Notes: generated from the letters alone by a model not told the origin. A DNA stretch of 43,622 nt from Hydrogenobaculum sp. (GCA_023269915.1 JAGDWZ010000024.1:26908-70529); one strand, 5' to 3'. Shown: positions 17,735 to 27,704, counted from the first letter of the stretch. Program-made: numbers and translations.

Positions 17735-20062
17735 TTAGAAAAATGAACCTAGGACGAAGGATATCTTTTCCCTTGCGGTGTCTCCGGGTACTGGTTTTGT
17801 CTTGAAGGCTAGGTCTAATCTCACTGGCGCATAAGCTGTTATAAACCTTATACCAACACCGTAGCTTCCTAACCAATTGCTTGGCTTTAAACCAGACCAA
17901 GAGTCTGCGCCTCTACCAGTGTCGTAGAAAGCATCTACGTAGAAAATATTTTTATACAGAGGATAGTCTGCTTCAAAGTTTAATACTATTTCTCTAGTGG
18001 CTCCTATAGGCTCATCTGCGGAATCCAGAGGACCTGCATAACCGTAGCTATAACCTCTTATGGTGTAATCACCACCCACAAAAAACTCATCATCCAAAGG
18101 TACTACAGAATTTGAGTAAGCCTGAGCCCATCCAATAGTTTCTCTTGCTGAGAATATTGTGCCTGTATAAAATATATGATCTTTTATGAAGTTTGCATTA
18201 GAAAGCACCAACTTTTGATACTTTTCAGTACCACCTAATACTGGTAGTGCTATTGTGTAGGTTATAGATTGGATAGAGCCTTTGGATGGGAAAAGATAAT
18301 AGTTTGTTGTATTGTGAGACAAAGAGAATATGAGTTTTCTAGCTTGCCAGGTGCCTGCTTGGGATTGGATTACAGGAGGCGTAGATGATGATATGTCTGA
18401 GTATGTTACTTTTTGTATGCTTGTGCCAGCGCTTGCATACCAATATTCTCCAAACTCTCTTGTAAAAGATAGGTCAAAGCCTACTCTTTGAACAGTATAA
18501 TCGATATAATAAATCTTTGTATCGTACAATGAACCAGTCACGTCTATGGGCTTATTAAATAGCCATTTGTGTGTGTAGCTTATAGAATCGTTTTCGTAGT
18601 TAGCACCGTAAGACAATGATATACCAGCTATATCACCGGTACCTAGAAAGTTACCTTTCCTTATAGATGCAAAACCAGCCAAGCCTGTTACTTGGTTGTA
18701 TCCAAGACCTACAGAAAATTGACCAGTGTATCTCTCTTGAATTTTTGTGTATATATCATCGAAGTTGTCTGGTCTTGGTACTGGTACTATCTGGACATTA
18801 TCGTAGTATCCAAGGTTCATTATGCGATCCTTAGACCTACTTAGCTCGTGTCTTGTTATAAGATCATACTCTTGTACCCTCATCTCCCTTCTTATAACGT
18901 AGTCTCTTGTTTCATAATTTCCCCTTATGTGTATCTTTCCTGCATATACTGGTCCACCTTCATATACGTGGAAAACTAAATTTACTGTTTTATTTTTAAA
19001 ATTTGGCTCCTTTTTTACGCTTGTATACTCGTTAATAAATCCTATTTGACCATATTTGTCAAATATTCGTTTCTTGATGAGTTTTATAATAGATTTTTTG
19101 TAATATCTTTTGCTATCTCTGTGCTCTATTATCTTATCCAAGAGTTCATCTTTAGAGTACATCTTGTTGCCTTTGAAAACAATGTTTCCTATCTTGTATC
19201 TTGGTCCTTCATTTATTGTTATTGTAATATTTACCCAGTGTCCATGCTTTTTAATGATAGGCTTATCTATTTGTACTTCGAAAAACCCTTCGTCTTCATA
19301 AAATTTCTTAAGTCTTTTTATATCATCCATAAGTATGTGTTTGTTAAAAGGTGGATGCCATCTAAAAGCCAGTAAACTAAAAGGCTGAGTTTTCATGTGA
19401 TCCAACAGTCTTCCGTCGCTAAAGGTTTTATTGCCTTTAAAATGTATATCCATTACATAAGTAGGCTTTGTTTCTTTTATATAAAACACCAGTCTAGAAG
19501 CGCCTTTCACTGGGATTATCTTATAGCTAATACCAACATGAGAATAGCCAGCTTCTTCGTAAGCTTTTTTGATGCGTTCCATGAGTTGGTGTATATCTTC
19601 TTCGCTTAAAACTTTACCAAGTTGAAACTGCTTTATTATTTCTACTTTTTCGTTTATGCTGGAAGCTGGCGTTAGACCTCTGGTGGCTTGGTTTAAACCA
19701 AACTTTCCAACCTCTGTTTCAATACCAAGTTTCTTTGCCAAATCCTTTGAACTAAGCCTTTTGTTGCCTTTAAACTCTATTCTATATATAATAGGCAAAT
19801 CCTCTACTATATATATAAGTTTTACGTGGTCATCCTTTTTAACTTCTTTTACAGCTATATTTTTAAAATAACCGGTCTCATACAATCTTTTTATATCTTC
19901 CGCAAGCATTGTTTGAGAAAATTGCATGCCTGGATGTAGTTTCATAAAACCTTTTATTAAACTAGACTGTATGTATCTGTTCCCAACCACCTCTATTTTT
20001 GATATGGTTTGAGAAAAACCCAAAGCCACGAATAAAAGAAGCGCAAAAAATATTTTTTTCAT
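17735..20062 (-). CDS. bamA: Outer membrane protein assembly factor BamA (POTRA repeats plus beta barrel)
   Basis: Signal peptide, repeated POTRA motifs (EFKGNKRLS, FKGNKTFSD, FKGNKMYS, IRGNYETRDYVIRREM), barrel motif FFVGGDYTIRGYSYG. Confidence 0.95.
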   Translation of the reverse strand: MKKIFFALLLFVALGFSQTISKIEVVGNRYIQSSLIKGFMKLHPGMQFSQTMLAEDIKRLYETGYFKNIAVKEVKKDDHVKLIYIVEDLPIIYRIEFKGNKRLSSKDLAKKLGIETEVGKFGLNQATRGLTPASSINEKVEIIKQFQLGKVLSEEDIHQLMERIKKAYEEAGYSHVGISYKIIPVKGASRLVFYIKETKPTYVMDIHFKGNKTFSDGRLLDHMKTQPFSLLAFRWHPPFNKHILMDDIKRLKKFYEDEGFFEVQIDKPIIKKHGHWVNITITINEGPRYKIGNIVFKGNKMYSKDELLDKIIEHRDSKRYYKKSIIKLIKKRIFDKYGQIGFINEYTSVKKEPNFKNKTVNLVFHVYEGGPVYAGKIHIRGNYETRDYVIRREMRVQEYDLITRHELSRSKDRIMNLGYYDNVQIVPVPRPDNFDDIYTKIQERYTGQFSVGLGYNQVTGLAGFASIRKGNFLGTGDIAGISLSYGANYENDSISYTHKWLFNKPIDVTGSLYDTKIYYIDYTVQRVGFDLSFTREFGEYWYASAGTSIQKVTYSDISSSTPPVIQSQAGTWQARKLIFSLSHNTTNYYLFPSKGSIQSITYTIALPVLGGTEKYQKLVLSNANFIKDHIFYTGTIFSARETIGWAQAYSNSVVPLDDEFFVGGDYTIRGYSYGYAGPLDSADEPIGATREIVLNFEADYPLYKNIFYVDAFYDTGRGADSWSGLKPSNWLGSYGVGIRFITAYAPVRLDLAFKTKPVPGDTAREKISFVLGSFF

Positions 20063-21765
20063 TAGTACTTTCTTTCCTCCGGCTTATAAAGGCTTATATC
20101 CACGTCTTTATAAGTTAAGATAAGTTCTCCGCTTTCATTATAACAAACTACCGAGTGTTTTAGGAAGTTTTTGTCGTCTCTTTCCTTGTAATCTTCTCTT
20201 GAGTGTCCTCCCCTTGACTCTCTTCTGTTTAAAGCGCATAGCGCCACAACCCTTGATAACTCAAGCATATTTTTTAATTCCAAAAGCTCGATAAGGTTTG
20301 TATTAAATACTCTGGATTTATCAGAAACTGGTATGTAATTCCACATATCTAAAAGTTTTGTGAGGTCTTCGTAAGCTTCTTTTAAAGAGTCTTCTGTTCT
20401 AAATATACCCATGTTAAACCATGTAGTTTCTCCCATTTTATTTCTTACTTCGTAAAGCTTTACATTTCCTTCTCTCTGCATTAAAGAGTTTATATAAGAT
20501 TCTGAATGTATAGAAGGTTTGTTGTTGGAAAAGTCTACATTCTTTGCATATTCCCTGGCGTATTCACCGGCATATTTTCCAAATACCACCAGTTCTGTAA
20601 GAGAATTTCCGCCAAGCCTGTTGGCGCCGTGCACAGAAACACAAGCACATTCACCTACTGCCAAAAGACCTTTTACGCTCGTTTCTGAGCTTTTAAAATC
20701 AATCACATCTATACCACCCATACAGTAATGAGCAGTGGGTCTTATGGGTATAGGCGCTTTTGCCGGGTCTATACCTTCAAAATCTATAGCCAATTGTCTT
20801 ACTTGAGGAAGTTTTTCGTTTAGTTTTTCCTCTCCTAAATGCCTTAGGTCTAGATAAACGTAAGCACTTGTTCCCTCTCCTATGCCAAGTCCATTTTTTA
20901 TTTCAAGCTCTATGGCTCTTGAGACTATATCTCTTGGGGCTAACTCCATTTTGTTTGGAGAATACTTTGACATAAATCTTTCGCCATTGACATTTATAAG
21001 GTACCCACCTTCTCCTCTAGATGCTTCCGATAGCAAAATTCCGGTTTTTGCAAGTCCAGTAGGGTGAAACTGGATAAACTCCATATCTTTTAAAGCTATA
21101 CCTTTTCTTAGAGCTATCGCTTGTAGATCCCCAGTGTTGCCTGAGGCGTTTGTGCTTCTATGCCAGTATATCCTAGCAAAGCCACCACCGGCAAGTATCA
21201 AGACTTTGGTTTTTATATACAACACACTAGAATCTTTTATATTTAAAAGCTCAAGACCCTCTACTCTGTTGTCTTGAATGTCTATATCAAGCAAAAAGTA
21301 CTCGTTGAAAAAATCTATATTTTCTTTAGACATTGCTTGTTCAAATAAAGTGTGTAAAAGCACATGACCAGTCCTATCCGCAGAGTAAACTGTTCTTGGA
21401 AAAGATGCTCCTCCGAAAGGTCTTTGCGCAATTTTACCATCTTTTGTTCTTGAAAATGGTACACCCATTCTATCTAGCTCATATATTAGCTCTGGAGCAT
21501 ATTTGCACATAAAGAGTACAGCTTGCTGGTCTGCTAAAAAATCCGAGCCTTTTATCGTATCAAAAGCATGTTTTTCAAAAGAATCGTTGGGATCAGCAAT
21601 GCCGATGCTTGCGTTCATTCCTCCTTGAGCGGCACCAGTGTGGGACCTGGTGGGGAATACTTTGGAGACAATCGCTATTTTTATATTTTTATCTTTGGAA
21701 GCTTCTATGGCAGCCATAAGACCTGCACCACCACCACCTACTACAACAATATCGTACTTTAGCAT
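20062..21765 (-). CDS. Succinate dehydrogenase/fumarate reductase flavoprotein subunit
   Basis: VVVGGGGAGLMAAIEA; covalent-FAD motif RSHTGAAQGGMNA; HPTGL; RGEGGYLINVNGERFM; RRESRGGHSREDY. Confidence 0.95.
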   Translation of the reverse strand: MLKYDIVVVGGGGAGLMAAIEASKDKNIKIAIVSKVFPTRSHTGAAQGGMNASIGIADPNDSFEKHAFDTIKGSDFLADQQAVLFMCKYAPELIYELDRMGVPFSRTKDGKIAQRPFGGASFPRTVYSADRTGHVLLHTLFEQAMSKENIDFFNEYFLLDIDIQDNRVEGLELLNIKDSSVLYIKTKVLILAGGGFARIYWHRSTNASGNTGDLQAIALRKGIALKDMEFIQFHPTGLAKTGILLSEASRGEGGYLINVNGERFMSKYSPNKMELAPRDIVSRAIELEIKNGLGIGEGTSAYVYLDLRHLGEEKLNEKLPQVRQLAIDFEGIDPAKAPIPIRPTAHYCMGGIDVIDFKSSETSVKGLLAVGECACVSVHGANRLGGNSLTELVVFGKYAGEYAREYAKNVDFSNNKPSIHSESYINSLMQREGNVKLYEVRNKMGETTWFNMGIFRTEDSLKEAYEDLTKLLDMWNYIPVSDKSRVFNTNLIELLELKNMLELSRVVALCALNRRESRGGHSREDYKERDDKNFLKHSVVCYNESGELILTYKDVDISLYKPEERKY

Positions 21766-21795
21766 ACAAATATTATATATGAAATTGGTAAAGTT

Positions 21796-22596
21796 CTACT
21801 GAGATTGGTTGTTGTTTTCTATATTCCATTTGTTTTCAAAGTTGGTATTGGGTTTTTCATATTTGGCTAACGTTGTTAACTCGCTACCTTTTATATTTAA
21901 AATAGTTATTTCTACCCTTCTATTCATGGCTTTGTTTTGTGGCGTGGTATTTGGAACTAAAGGATGATATTTCCCATATCCAGCTATTTTTACCTTAGAA
22001 GGGTCGAAGCCTTTTGATATAAAATATTTTGCCACAGAAGCCGCTCTATCTGTAGATAGTTCCCAGTTGGAAGGGAAAATAGGTGTATGTATAGGTGTAT
22101 TGTCGGTGTATCCATCTACTTCTATAGGATTTGGTAAGCTTGATATAATTTTGTATATGGAATCTAGTAATGGATAGTATTTAGGGTCTATATCTGCACT
22201 GCCGCTTTTAAACAACACAGCATCTTGAAGTATAAGTTTTATCCCTTGTGGTACAAGCTTTATTTGGAACTTACCCTCTAAACCTTGTTTTTTTAGCATT
22301 TCTTGTATTCTTTTTAATTGCATGTTTATGTACTGGCCTTTTTTGGTTAGTTGAACTTTTGGCAATACAGGTTGTGGTAGTATTTGGGCTGGTAGTGTTT
22401 GCTCAAATGGAAGTATCCTCATACCCATAGCTTTTGCGAAAGCTTCTGCATATATAGGTATAGCCTTAGAACCTCTCATTATGGCGTATAATGCAATGAA
22501 TAGGGCAAGTAAAAGCGTTAAAAAGTCAGCATACGGTATCGCCCATCTTTCTGAAGCTTCTTCTGGACATTTATGTTTTTTAGCCATATTTATCAC
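21796..22596 (-). CDS. motB: Flagellar motor stator protein MotB
   Basis: RWAIPYADFLTLLLALFIALYAI; OmpA-like SNWELSTDRAASVAKYFISKGFDPSKVKIAGYG. Confidence 0.95.
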   Translation of the reverse strand: MINMAKKHKCPEEASERWAIPYADFLTLLLALFIALYAIMRGSKAIPIYAEAFAKAMGMRILPFEQTLPAQILPQPVLPKVQLTKKGQYINMQLKRIQEMLKKQGLEGKFQIKLVPQGIKLILQDAVLFKSGSADIDPKYYPLLDSIYKIISSLPNPIEVDGYTDNTPIHTPIFPSNWELSTDRAASVAKYFISKGFDPSKVKIAGYGKYHPLVPNTTPQNKAMNRRVEITILNIKGSELTTLAKYEKPNTNFENKWNIENNNQSQ

Positions 22597-23327
22597 ACAT
22601 AAGCATTGAGTTTTTCTTCTATAAGCCTTGGGTTTTCACCTTTGGCTATAAGCCTTACACCTTCTATTGTCATATATCCAGCCATTACTATCATATCCAG
22701 CTTTGTTTTTGATTTCCTACTCCATGGTCCAAATACAAGGTAAGAGCTTGTTATACCATAAACTGTTGCTACGAAAGCTGTTGATATACCCTCTGCAAGT
22801 TTGTTTGGGTCGTTTAGCTGTGTAAGAGCATGCATAAGCCCAAAAACAGCTCCTGTAAGTCCCATCGTTGGTGAGGTTTCAGAGCATGTTTTCCAATACT
22901 CAACACCTATTTTTAATTCTTCTTCCTCTTTTGCTAATTCTGCTTCTAGTATAGAAACTATAGTTTCTTCGTCCATGCCAAGCACCATAAGTTCTACTCC
23001 ACGTTTTATTAGTGGGTCTTTTATTTCATCTATGCTAGATTCAAGGCTAAGGATACCCTCTTTTCGAGCTTTGTTTGCTATTTCCATGATTTCTTCTTTA
23101 GTTTTTTCAGGGTTTACTACGCTACTGCTAAATACCATTTTTAGAGCTTTTATTATATAGCCTACCTTACCGGCTGGTACAGAGCCAAGGACCCCTAAGA
23201 GCGTGGATGGTACTACTATCAAGAATGCTGGTGGTTGTATTAGAATAGCAAGATGAGCCCCGTCTATAAAAGCTCCCAACAGTAAAGTACCAAAAGCTAA
23301 AAACCCTATTATAGAGAATATATCCAT
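22593..23327 (-). CDS. motA: Flagellar motor stator protein MotA
   Basis: PEKTKEEIMEIANKARKEGILSLE; CSETSPTMGLTGAVFGLMHAL; overlaps motB start. Confidence 0.95.
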   Translation of the reverse strand: MDIFSIIGFLAFGTLLLGAFIDGAHLAILIQPPAFLIVVPSTLLGVLGSVPAGKVGYIIKALKMVFSSSVVNPEKTKEEIMEIANKARKEGILSLESSIDEIKDPLIKRGVELMVLGMDEETIVSILEAELAKEEEELKIGVEYWKTCSETSPTMGLTGAVFGLMHALTQLNDPNKLAEGISTAFVATVYGITSSYLVFGPWSRKSKTKLDMIVMAGYMTIEGVRLIAKGENPRLIEEKLNAYV

Positions 23328-23334
23328 ACTTTGC

Positions 23335-23952
23335 CTACATATCGGTAAATTTTGCTAATATTTTAAATATATCACGTTTTTTTATTTTAAAGGATGCTTT
23401 GTTGCATATTATTTTGGCATAAGATTCAAATATCTCTTCCATTACAATTAGCCCATTTTCTTTTAGGGTATTGCCCGTTTGTGTTATATCTACTATATAG
23501 TCGCTCAGACCTATTATTGGTGCTATTTCTACAGAACCGTTTAGTTTTATGATATTTATTGAAACATCTTTTTCTTCAAAAAATCTTTTGGCTATGTTTA
23601 CATATTTTGTGGCTACCTTTGTGAAATGAAGTATCTTGTAATCTTCAAGTTTTTCTGGTTTGCCTGCCACCACCATTTTACATTTTCCTATATTTTTAAG
23701 GTCTAAAAGCTCGTAAACATCCTTTGGGTCTTCTTTTAATACATCTAAACCCACCACACCTAAATCTGCCCCGCCTTGCTCTACATATGTTGCCACATCA
23801 GATGGTTTTACTATTAGAAATTTAAAGCCGTCCTTTTCCACTATAAGCTTTCTACTTTCTTCAAGCTTTGAAGGTATTATATTTTTTTTTAAAAAAAGCT
23901 CTGATACCTCTTCTAAAAGCCTTCCTTTTGGTATTGCTATTCTAACCATCAA
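23335..23952 (-). CDS. hisG: ATP phosphoribosyltransferase, short (HisG-S) form
   Basis: RIAIPKGRLLEE; ADLGVVGLDVL; YIVDITQTGNTLKENGL; 205 aa with no regulatory domain. Confidence 0.95.
   Translation of the reverse strand: MMVRIAIPKGRLLEEVSELFLKKNIIPSKLEESRKLIVEKDGFKFLIVKPSDVATYVEQGGADLGVVGLDVLKEDPKDVYELLDLKNIGKCKMVVAGKPEKLEDYKILHFTKVATKYVNIAKRFFEEKDVSINIIKLNGSVEIAPIIGLSDYIVDITQTGNTLKENGLIVMEEIFESYAKIICNKASFKIKKRDIFKILAKFTDM
23339..23365 (-). promoter_or_regulatory. Sigma-28 (FliA)-type promoter for motAB
   Basis: Reverse strand TAAA-N15-ACCGATAT (consensus TAAA-N15-GCCGATAA), 11 nt before the motA ATG, in the hisG 3' end. Confidence 0.7.
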
Positions 23953-25801
23953 ATTCTGGTTTAAGCCTTATAAGCACCTCACCTGGATTTATAACTTCAC
24001 CTATTTCTACTAAAATTTCTTCTACTTGCCCATCTATGGTGCTTTTTATTTCGTTTTCCATCTTCATGGCTTCTACTATTAAAAGTGTATCACCTTCTTT
24101 TACCCTATCTCCTATGCTAACCTTTATGTCTACGACCTTACCAGATATGTTTGAAGATATATCGCCTATATCTTGAGCTTTTGGTCTTCTTGGTTTTACA
24201 GATATACCCTCTGGAATATCACCGCTTGCTACTTTTTGCTGGGATATAGATATTTCTTTTATAGGTTCTATAGCTACTTCTTCCAACTGATCGTTTATTC
24301 TTACAAAAAATATTTTTCTATCTTTTGATATACTCTCTCTACCTACTATTTTTATATTAAATTGTTCACCATGAACCGCAACATTGAATTCGACAGGTGC
24401 ATTTTCATTGCAGTCGGTGTAAGCATATTCAACTTCTTTTTGTACCAATCCTTTTTCAAATTTTTCTCTCCATTCAAAAAACTCTTTAGCTACCACTGGT
24501 AATATAGCATAGGATAAGACGTCTTCTTCGTTTCTTGCGCCAGCTGTGTATGCTTCTTTTCTTATCTCTTCTAACTCGTTTTGAAGAAGGTCAGCAGGTC
24601 TTATGTCAAAATATGTTTTATCCTTTTCGTCTTTTAATATGAGCTCCATAATTTCTGGTTTTATAGGAGCAGGTGGTCTTCCGTACAAACCTTTTACGTA
24701 ATCTTTTATTTCTTTTGTAACTACTTTGTAGCGCTCTTTGTTTATTACATTTAAAAATGCCTGGGACCCTACCATTTGACTTGTTGGTGTTACAAGAGGA
24801 GGGTAACCTAAATCCTCTCTTACTCTTGCCACTTCTTTTAACACTTCTTCTAATTTGTCTTCTAAGTTTTGCTCTTTTAACTGGCTTATAAAATTGCTTA
24901 TCATACCGCCTGGGACCTGATGGGTTAAAACCGATACATCAGGATACGGTGGTAAAGTGTCGTATTTTTTATACTTTTTTCTTACCTCTCTGAATATGTT
25001 TCCTGCCTCTTCGTAAAGCGCCTGGTCTACATCTACTTGATACCCAAACTCTTTAAATACATATATCATAGTTTCACCAGAAGGATGGGATGTCTGAGAA
25101 GATAGGCTGTAAAAAGCAGTATCAAACATAGTAGCTCCTGCCTCTAACGCTTTTAGTTGAGTCATGTTTGCAAGTTCTGCTGTAGTTTGCGTATGTATGT
25201 GAATTGGAAGTTTGAATTCTTGTTTTAGAGCTTTTACCAAATCAAAAGCCATTTTTGGTGTTAAAATACCGGCTTGATCTTTAATGGATATTATGTCTAT
25301 ACCCATATTTACTAAATCTTTGGCTATCTTTAAATAGTATTCCACAGTATGTACTGGGCTGGTAGTATACGACAATACGCCTTTTACAATAGCGTTTAAG
25401 CTTTTGGCAGTTTCTATGGCTTTTCTCATATTACGTACGTCGTTTAACGCGTCAAATATTCTAAATACTTCTATGCCGTTGTCGTAAGACTTCTTCACAA
25501 AAGCTTCTACAACATCGTCTGGATAATTCCTATAGCCAACGATATTTTGTCCTCTTAAAAGCATTTCTAATTTTGTGTTTTTTGCAATGGATTTGAATTT
25601 CTTCAAGCGCTCCCATGGGTCTTCCTTTAGATACCTAAGACATACATCAAACGTTGCACCGCCCCATACTTCCAACGACCAAAAACCACATTTGTCCAAT
25701 ATTTCTAGAGTTTGTACCATATCTTCTGTTCTTACTCTAGTGGCTAAAAGGCTTTGTATACCGTCTCTTAGGCTTACATCTGTAAAAAGCAATTTCTCCA
25801 T
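23942..25801 (-). CDS. Biotin-dependent carboxylase large subunit (pyruvate carboxylase subunit B / 2-oxoglutarate carboxylase CfiA type)
   Basis: LLFTDVSLRDGIQSLLATRVRTEDM; carboxyltransferase domain; C-terminal biotinyl motif VEAMKMENEI. Confidence 0.9.
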   Translation of the reverse strand: MEKLLFTDVSLRDGIQSLLATRVRTEDMVQTLEILDKCGFWSLEVWGGATFDVCLRYLKEDPWERLKKFKSIAKNTKLEMLLRGQNIVGYRNYPDDVVEAFVKKSYDNGIEVFRIFDALNDVRNMRKAIETAKSLNAIVKGVLSYTTSPVHTVEYYLKIAKDLVNMGIDIISIKDQAGILTPKMAFDLVKALKQEFKLPIHIHTQTTAELANMTQLKALEAGATMFDTAFYSLSSQTSHPSGETMIYVFKEFGYQVDVDQALYEEAGNIFREVRKKYKKYDTLPPYPDVSVLTHQVPGGMISNFISQLKEQNLEDKLEEVLKEVARVREDLGYPPLVTPTSQMVGSQAFLNVINKERYKVVTKEIKDYVKGLYGRPPAPIKPEIMELILKDEKDKTYFDIRPADLLQNELEEIRKEAYTAGARNEEDVLSYAILPVVAKEFFEWREKFEKGLVQKEVEYAYTDCNENAPVEFNVAVHGEQFNIKIVGRESISKDRKIFFVRINDQLEEVAIEPIKEISISQQKVASGDIPEGISVKPRRPKAQDIGDISSNISGKVVDIKVSIGDRVKEGDTLLIVEAMKMENEIKSTIDGQVEEILVEIGEVINPGEVLIRLKPEFDG

Positions 25802-25839
25802 ACCACTATTATACACTAAAAATGCTAAAATAAATCTTT

Positions 25840-27267
25840 ATGGTTGAAAAGTTGAAGGCATATATAGACAAATTCTTAGATTTTATAACGCTTCATCACG
25901 AAGTCCCGATTCATATGATTTTGCTGTCCTTTTTAACTGGGCTACTTGGTGGTATAGGCGCTATAGTGTTTAGGTCCATGATAGCGTTTTTCCATAACCT
26001 ATTTTTTTATCAAAAGATAGATATTTTTTACAACGCCGATAAGCATAGCCCTCCAAGTCCTCTTGGTTGGTTTGTGATGTTTGTGCCTCCTTTGGCTGGT
26101 ATGGTGGTGGTTTATATAGTGCAAAATTATGCCATAGAAGCTAAAGGATTTGGTACCCCCGAAGTATTACACGCTATTTATTATAGGAAAGGTAGATTAA
26201 GACCTAGGATTATTGGGGCTCGTATCTTAGCATCGTCTATATCTATAGGTGCTGGTGGCTCAGTAGGTAGGGAAGGCCCGATAGTGCAAATAGGTGGTGT
26301 TATAGGCTCCACACTAGGGCAAATATTTAAATTAGAATACTGGCAAATTTATACGCTAATAGCTGCTGGGGCTGGTGGTGGTATAGGCGCAGCTTTTAAT
26401 ACGCCGTTGGCTGGTGTAGTTTACGCTTTGGAAGTAATATCGCCAGAAGCTAGTGTAAGGACTATTATACCTTCTATAATATCTGCGGGAGTTGCTAGTT
26501 ATGTAGGAAGACTTTGGTGGGGTAATAAACCTTCTTTTATAGTAGAAAATGCCAAATTTATAATGCCGTCTATGAAGGCCTTGCCGCTTGAAGCGGTTTT
26601 ATTTTACATATTTTTAGGTATTTTGGTGGGTATAGGTGGGGCTATGTACGTATATTGGATATATTATTCTGAAGCGGTTTTTGTTAAAATCTCAAAAAAT
26701 CCTTACATAAGGCATTTTGTAGGTATGACCATAGTGGGATTTTGTGCGGTTGTGTTTATGCATTTTACAGGGCATTATTATGTTCAAGGTATAGGCTATT
26801 CTACGGTTCAGGATGTGCTAAATGAAGTTATAAAAAATGCGTGGTTTTTGATACTATTATTTTTTATGAAGCTTGTGCTAACAGGCGTTTCTCTTGGCTC
26901 TGGTGGTTCTGGCGGTGTTTTTTCGCCGGGGATTTTCATGGGGGCTACTTTAGGGGGCGGTGTTGGGCTTTTGGCAAAACAAATAGACCCTCATATACCT
27001 ATAAACATGGTATCTTCTGGAGTCGTGGGAATCGCCGCTATGCTAAGTTCTACTGTTAGCGCACCAATTACTGCTGTTGTGATGAGTTTTGAAATGACGA
27101 GAGATTACAGAGTTATAGTACCATCTATGATAGCATCAGGTGTGGCTTTTGGGGTAAGGCGTATGATAATACATTACAGCATAGATACGTTTAAATTAGA
27201 AAAACAGGGTTTTCATATACCAGAGACTTATATAAGGGTGTTGCACTATCCCAAGCATGAAGATTAA
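25840..27267 (+). CDS. ClC family chloride channel/transporter
   Basis: GAGGSVGREGPIVQIG; GAGGGIGAAFNTPLAGVVYALE; GSGGSGGVFSPGIFMGATLG. Confidence 0.95.
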   Translation: MVEKLKAYIDKFLDFITLHHEVPIHMILLSFLTGLLGGIGAIVFRSMIAFFHNLFFYQKIDIFYNADKHSPPSPLGWFVMFVPPLAGMVVVYIVQNYAIEAKGFGTPEVLHAIYYRKGRLRPRIIGARILASSISIGAGGSVGREGPIVQIGGVIGSTLGQIFKLEYWQIYTLIAAGAGGGIGAAFNTPLAGVVYALEVISPEASVRTIIPSIISAGVASYVGRLWWGNKPSFIVENAKFIMPSMKALPLEAVLFYIFLGILVGIGGAMYVYWIYYSEAVFVKISKNPYIRHFVGMTIVGFCAVVFMHFTGHYYVQGIGYSTVQDVLNEVIKNAWFLILLFFMKLVLTGVSLGSGGSGGVFSPGIFMGATLGGGVGLLAKQIDPHIPINMVSSGVVGIAAMLSSTVSAPITAVVMSFEMTRDYRVIVPSMIASGVAFGVRRMIIHYSIDTFKLEKQGFHIPETYIRVLHYPKHED

Positions 27268-27270
27268 ACA

Positions 27271-27343
27271 TGGGCGATACAGGGCTCGAACCTGTGACCT
27301 CCACCGTGTGAGGATGGCGCTCTCCCAGCTGAGCTAATCGCCC
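27271..27343 (-). tRNA. tRNA-Val(CAC), CCA not encoded
   Basis: Reverse strand GGGCGATTAGCTCAGCTGGGAGAGCGCCATCCTCACACGGTGGAGGTCACAGGTTCGAGCCCTGTATCGCCCA; anticodon loop CTCACAC. Confidence 0.95.
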
Positions 27344-27355
27344 TGAGATATTTTC

Positions 27356-27658
27356 TTAGAAGTATTTTAGTAAACCTTGAACTATTTTGTTAGTATCTAC
27401 CTCATAAGTACCGTTAGATATTTTGGCTTTTATTTCTTCAATCTTCTTTTTCATATCTTCTAGGTTTGTTCCGGAATCTGGTTTTAGGCTTTTAGCTATA
27501 GAAGACAATTCTAGTTTATATCCTTGAGTATTGCTTTCCTCTTGAAGGGTTGTGTTTTCCTGGGTAGACCTTTCAACGTTTTTTTGTGTTTTATCCTTCC
27601 CGATGTTAGAAGTATCTAAGCCAATATTCTTATAAACTTCTCCTTCTATCCTATTCAT
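27356..27658 (-). CDS. flgM: Anti-sigma-28 factor FlgM-like
   Basis: 100 aa; C-terminal half KLELSSIAKSL...MKKKIEEIKAKISNGTYEVDTNKIVQGLLKYF matches the FlgM pattern. Confidence 0.85.
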   Translation of the reverse strand: MNRIEGEVYKNIGLDTSNIGKDKTQKNVERSTQENTTLQEESNTQGYKLELSSIAKSLKPDSGTNLEDMKKKIEEIKAKISNGTYEVDTNKIVQGLLKYF

Positions 27659-27677
27659 AACTACACCTCTTTTAATA

Positions 27678-27704
27678 GTATCGGATACTTATAAAAATAT
27701 TTTA
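27678..27704 (-). promoter_or_regulatory. Sigma-28 (FliA)-type promoter for flgM
   Basis: Reverse strand TAAA-N15-TCCGATAC, 19 nt before the flgM ATG. Confidence 0.65.

Noticed and set aside
17616-17900. 94-aa minus-strand ORF running through the tRNA and bamA end
   Set aside because: Covers tRNA-Arg in antisense and overlaps bamA out of frame; no domain-like sequence.
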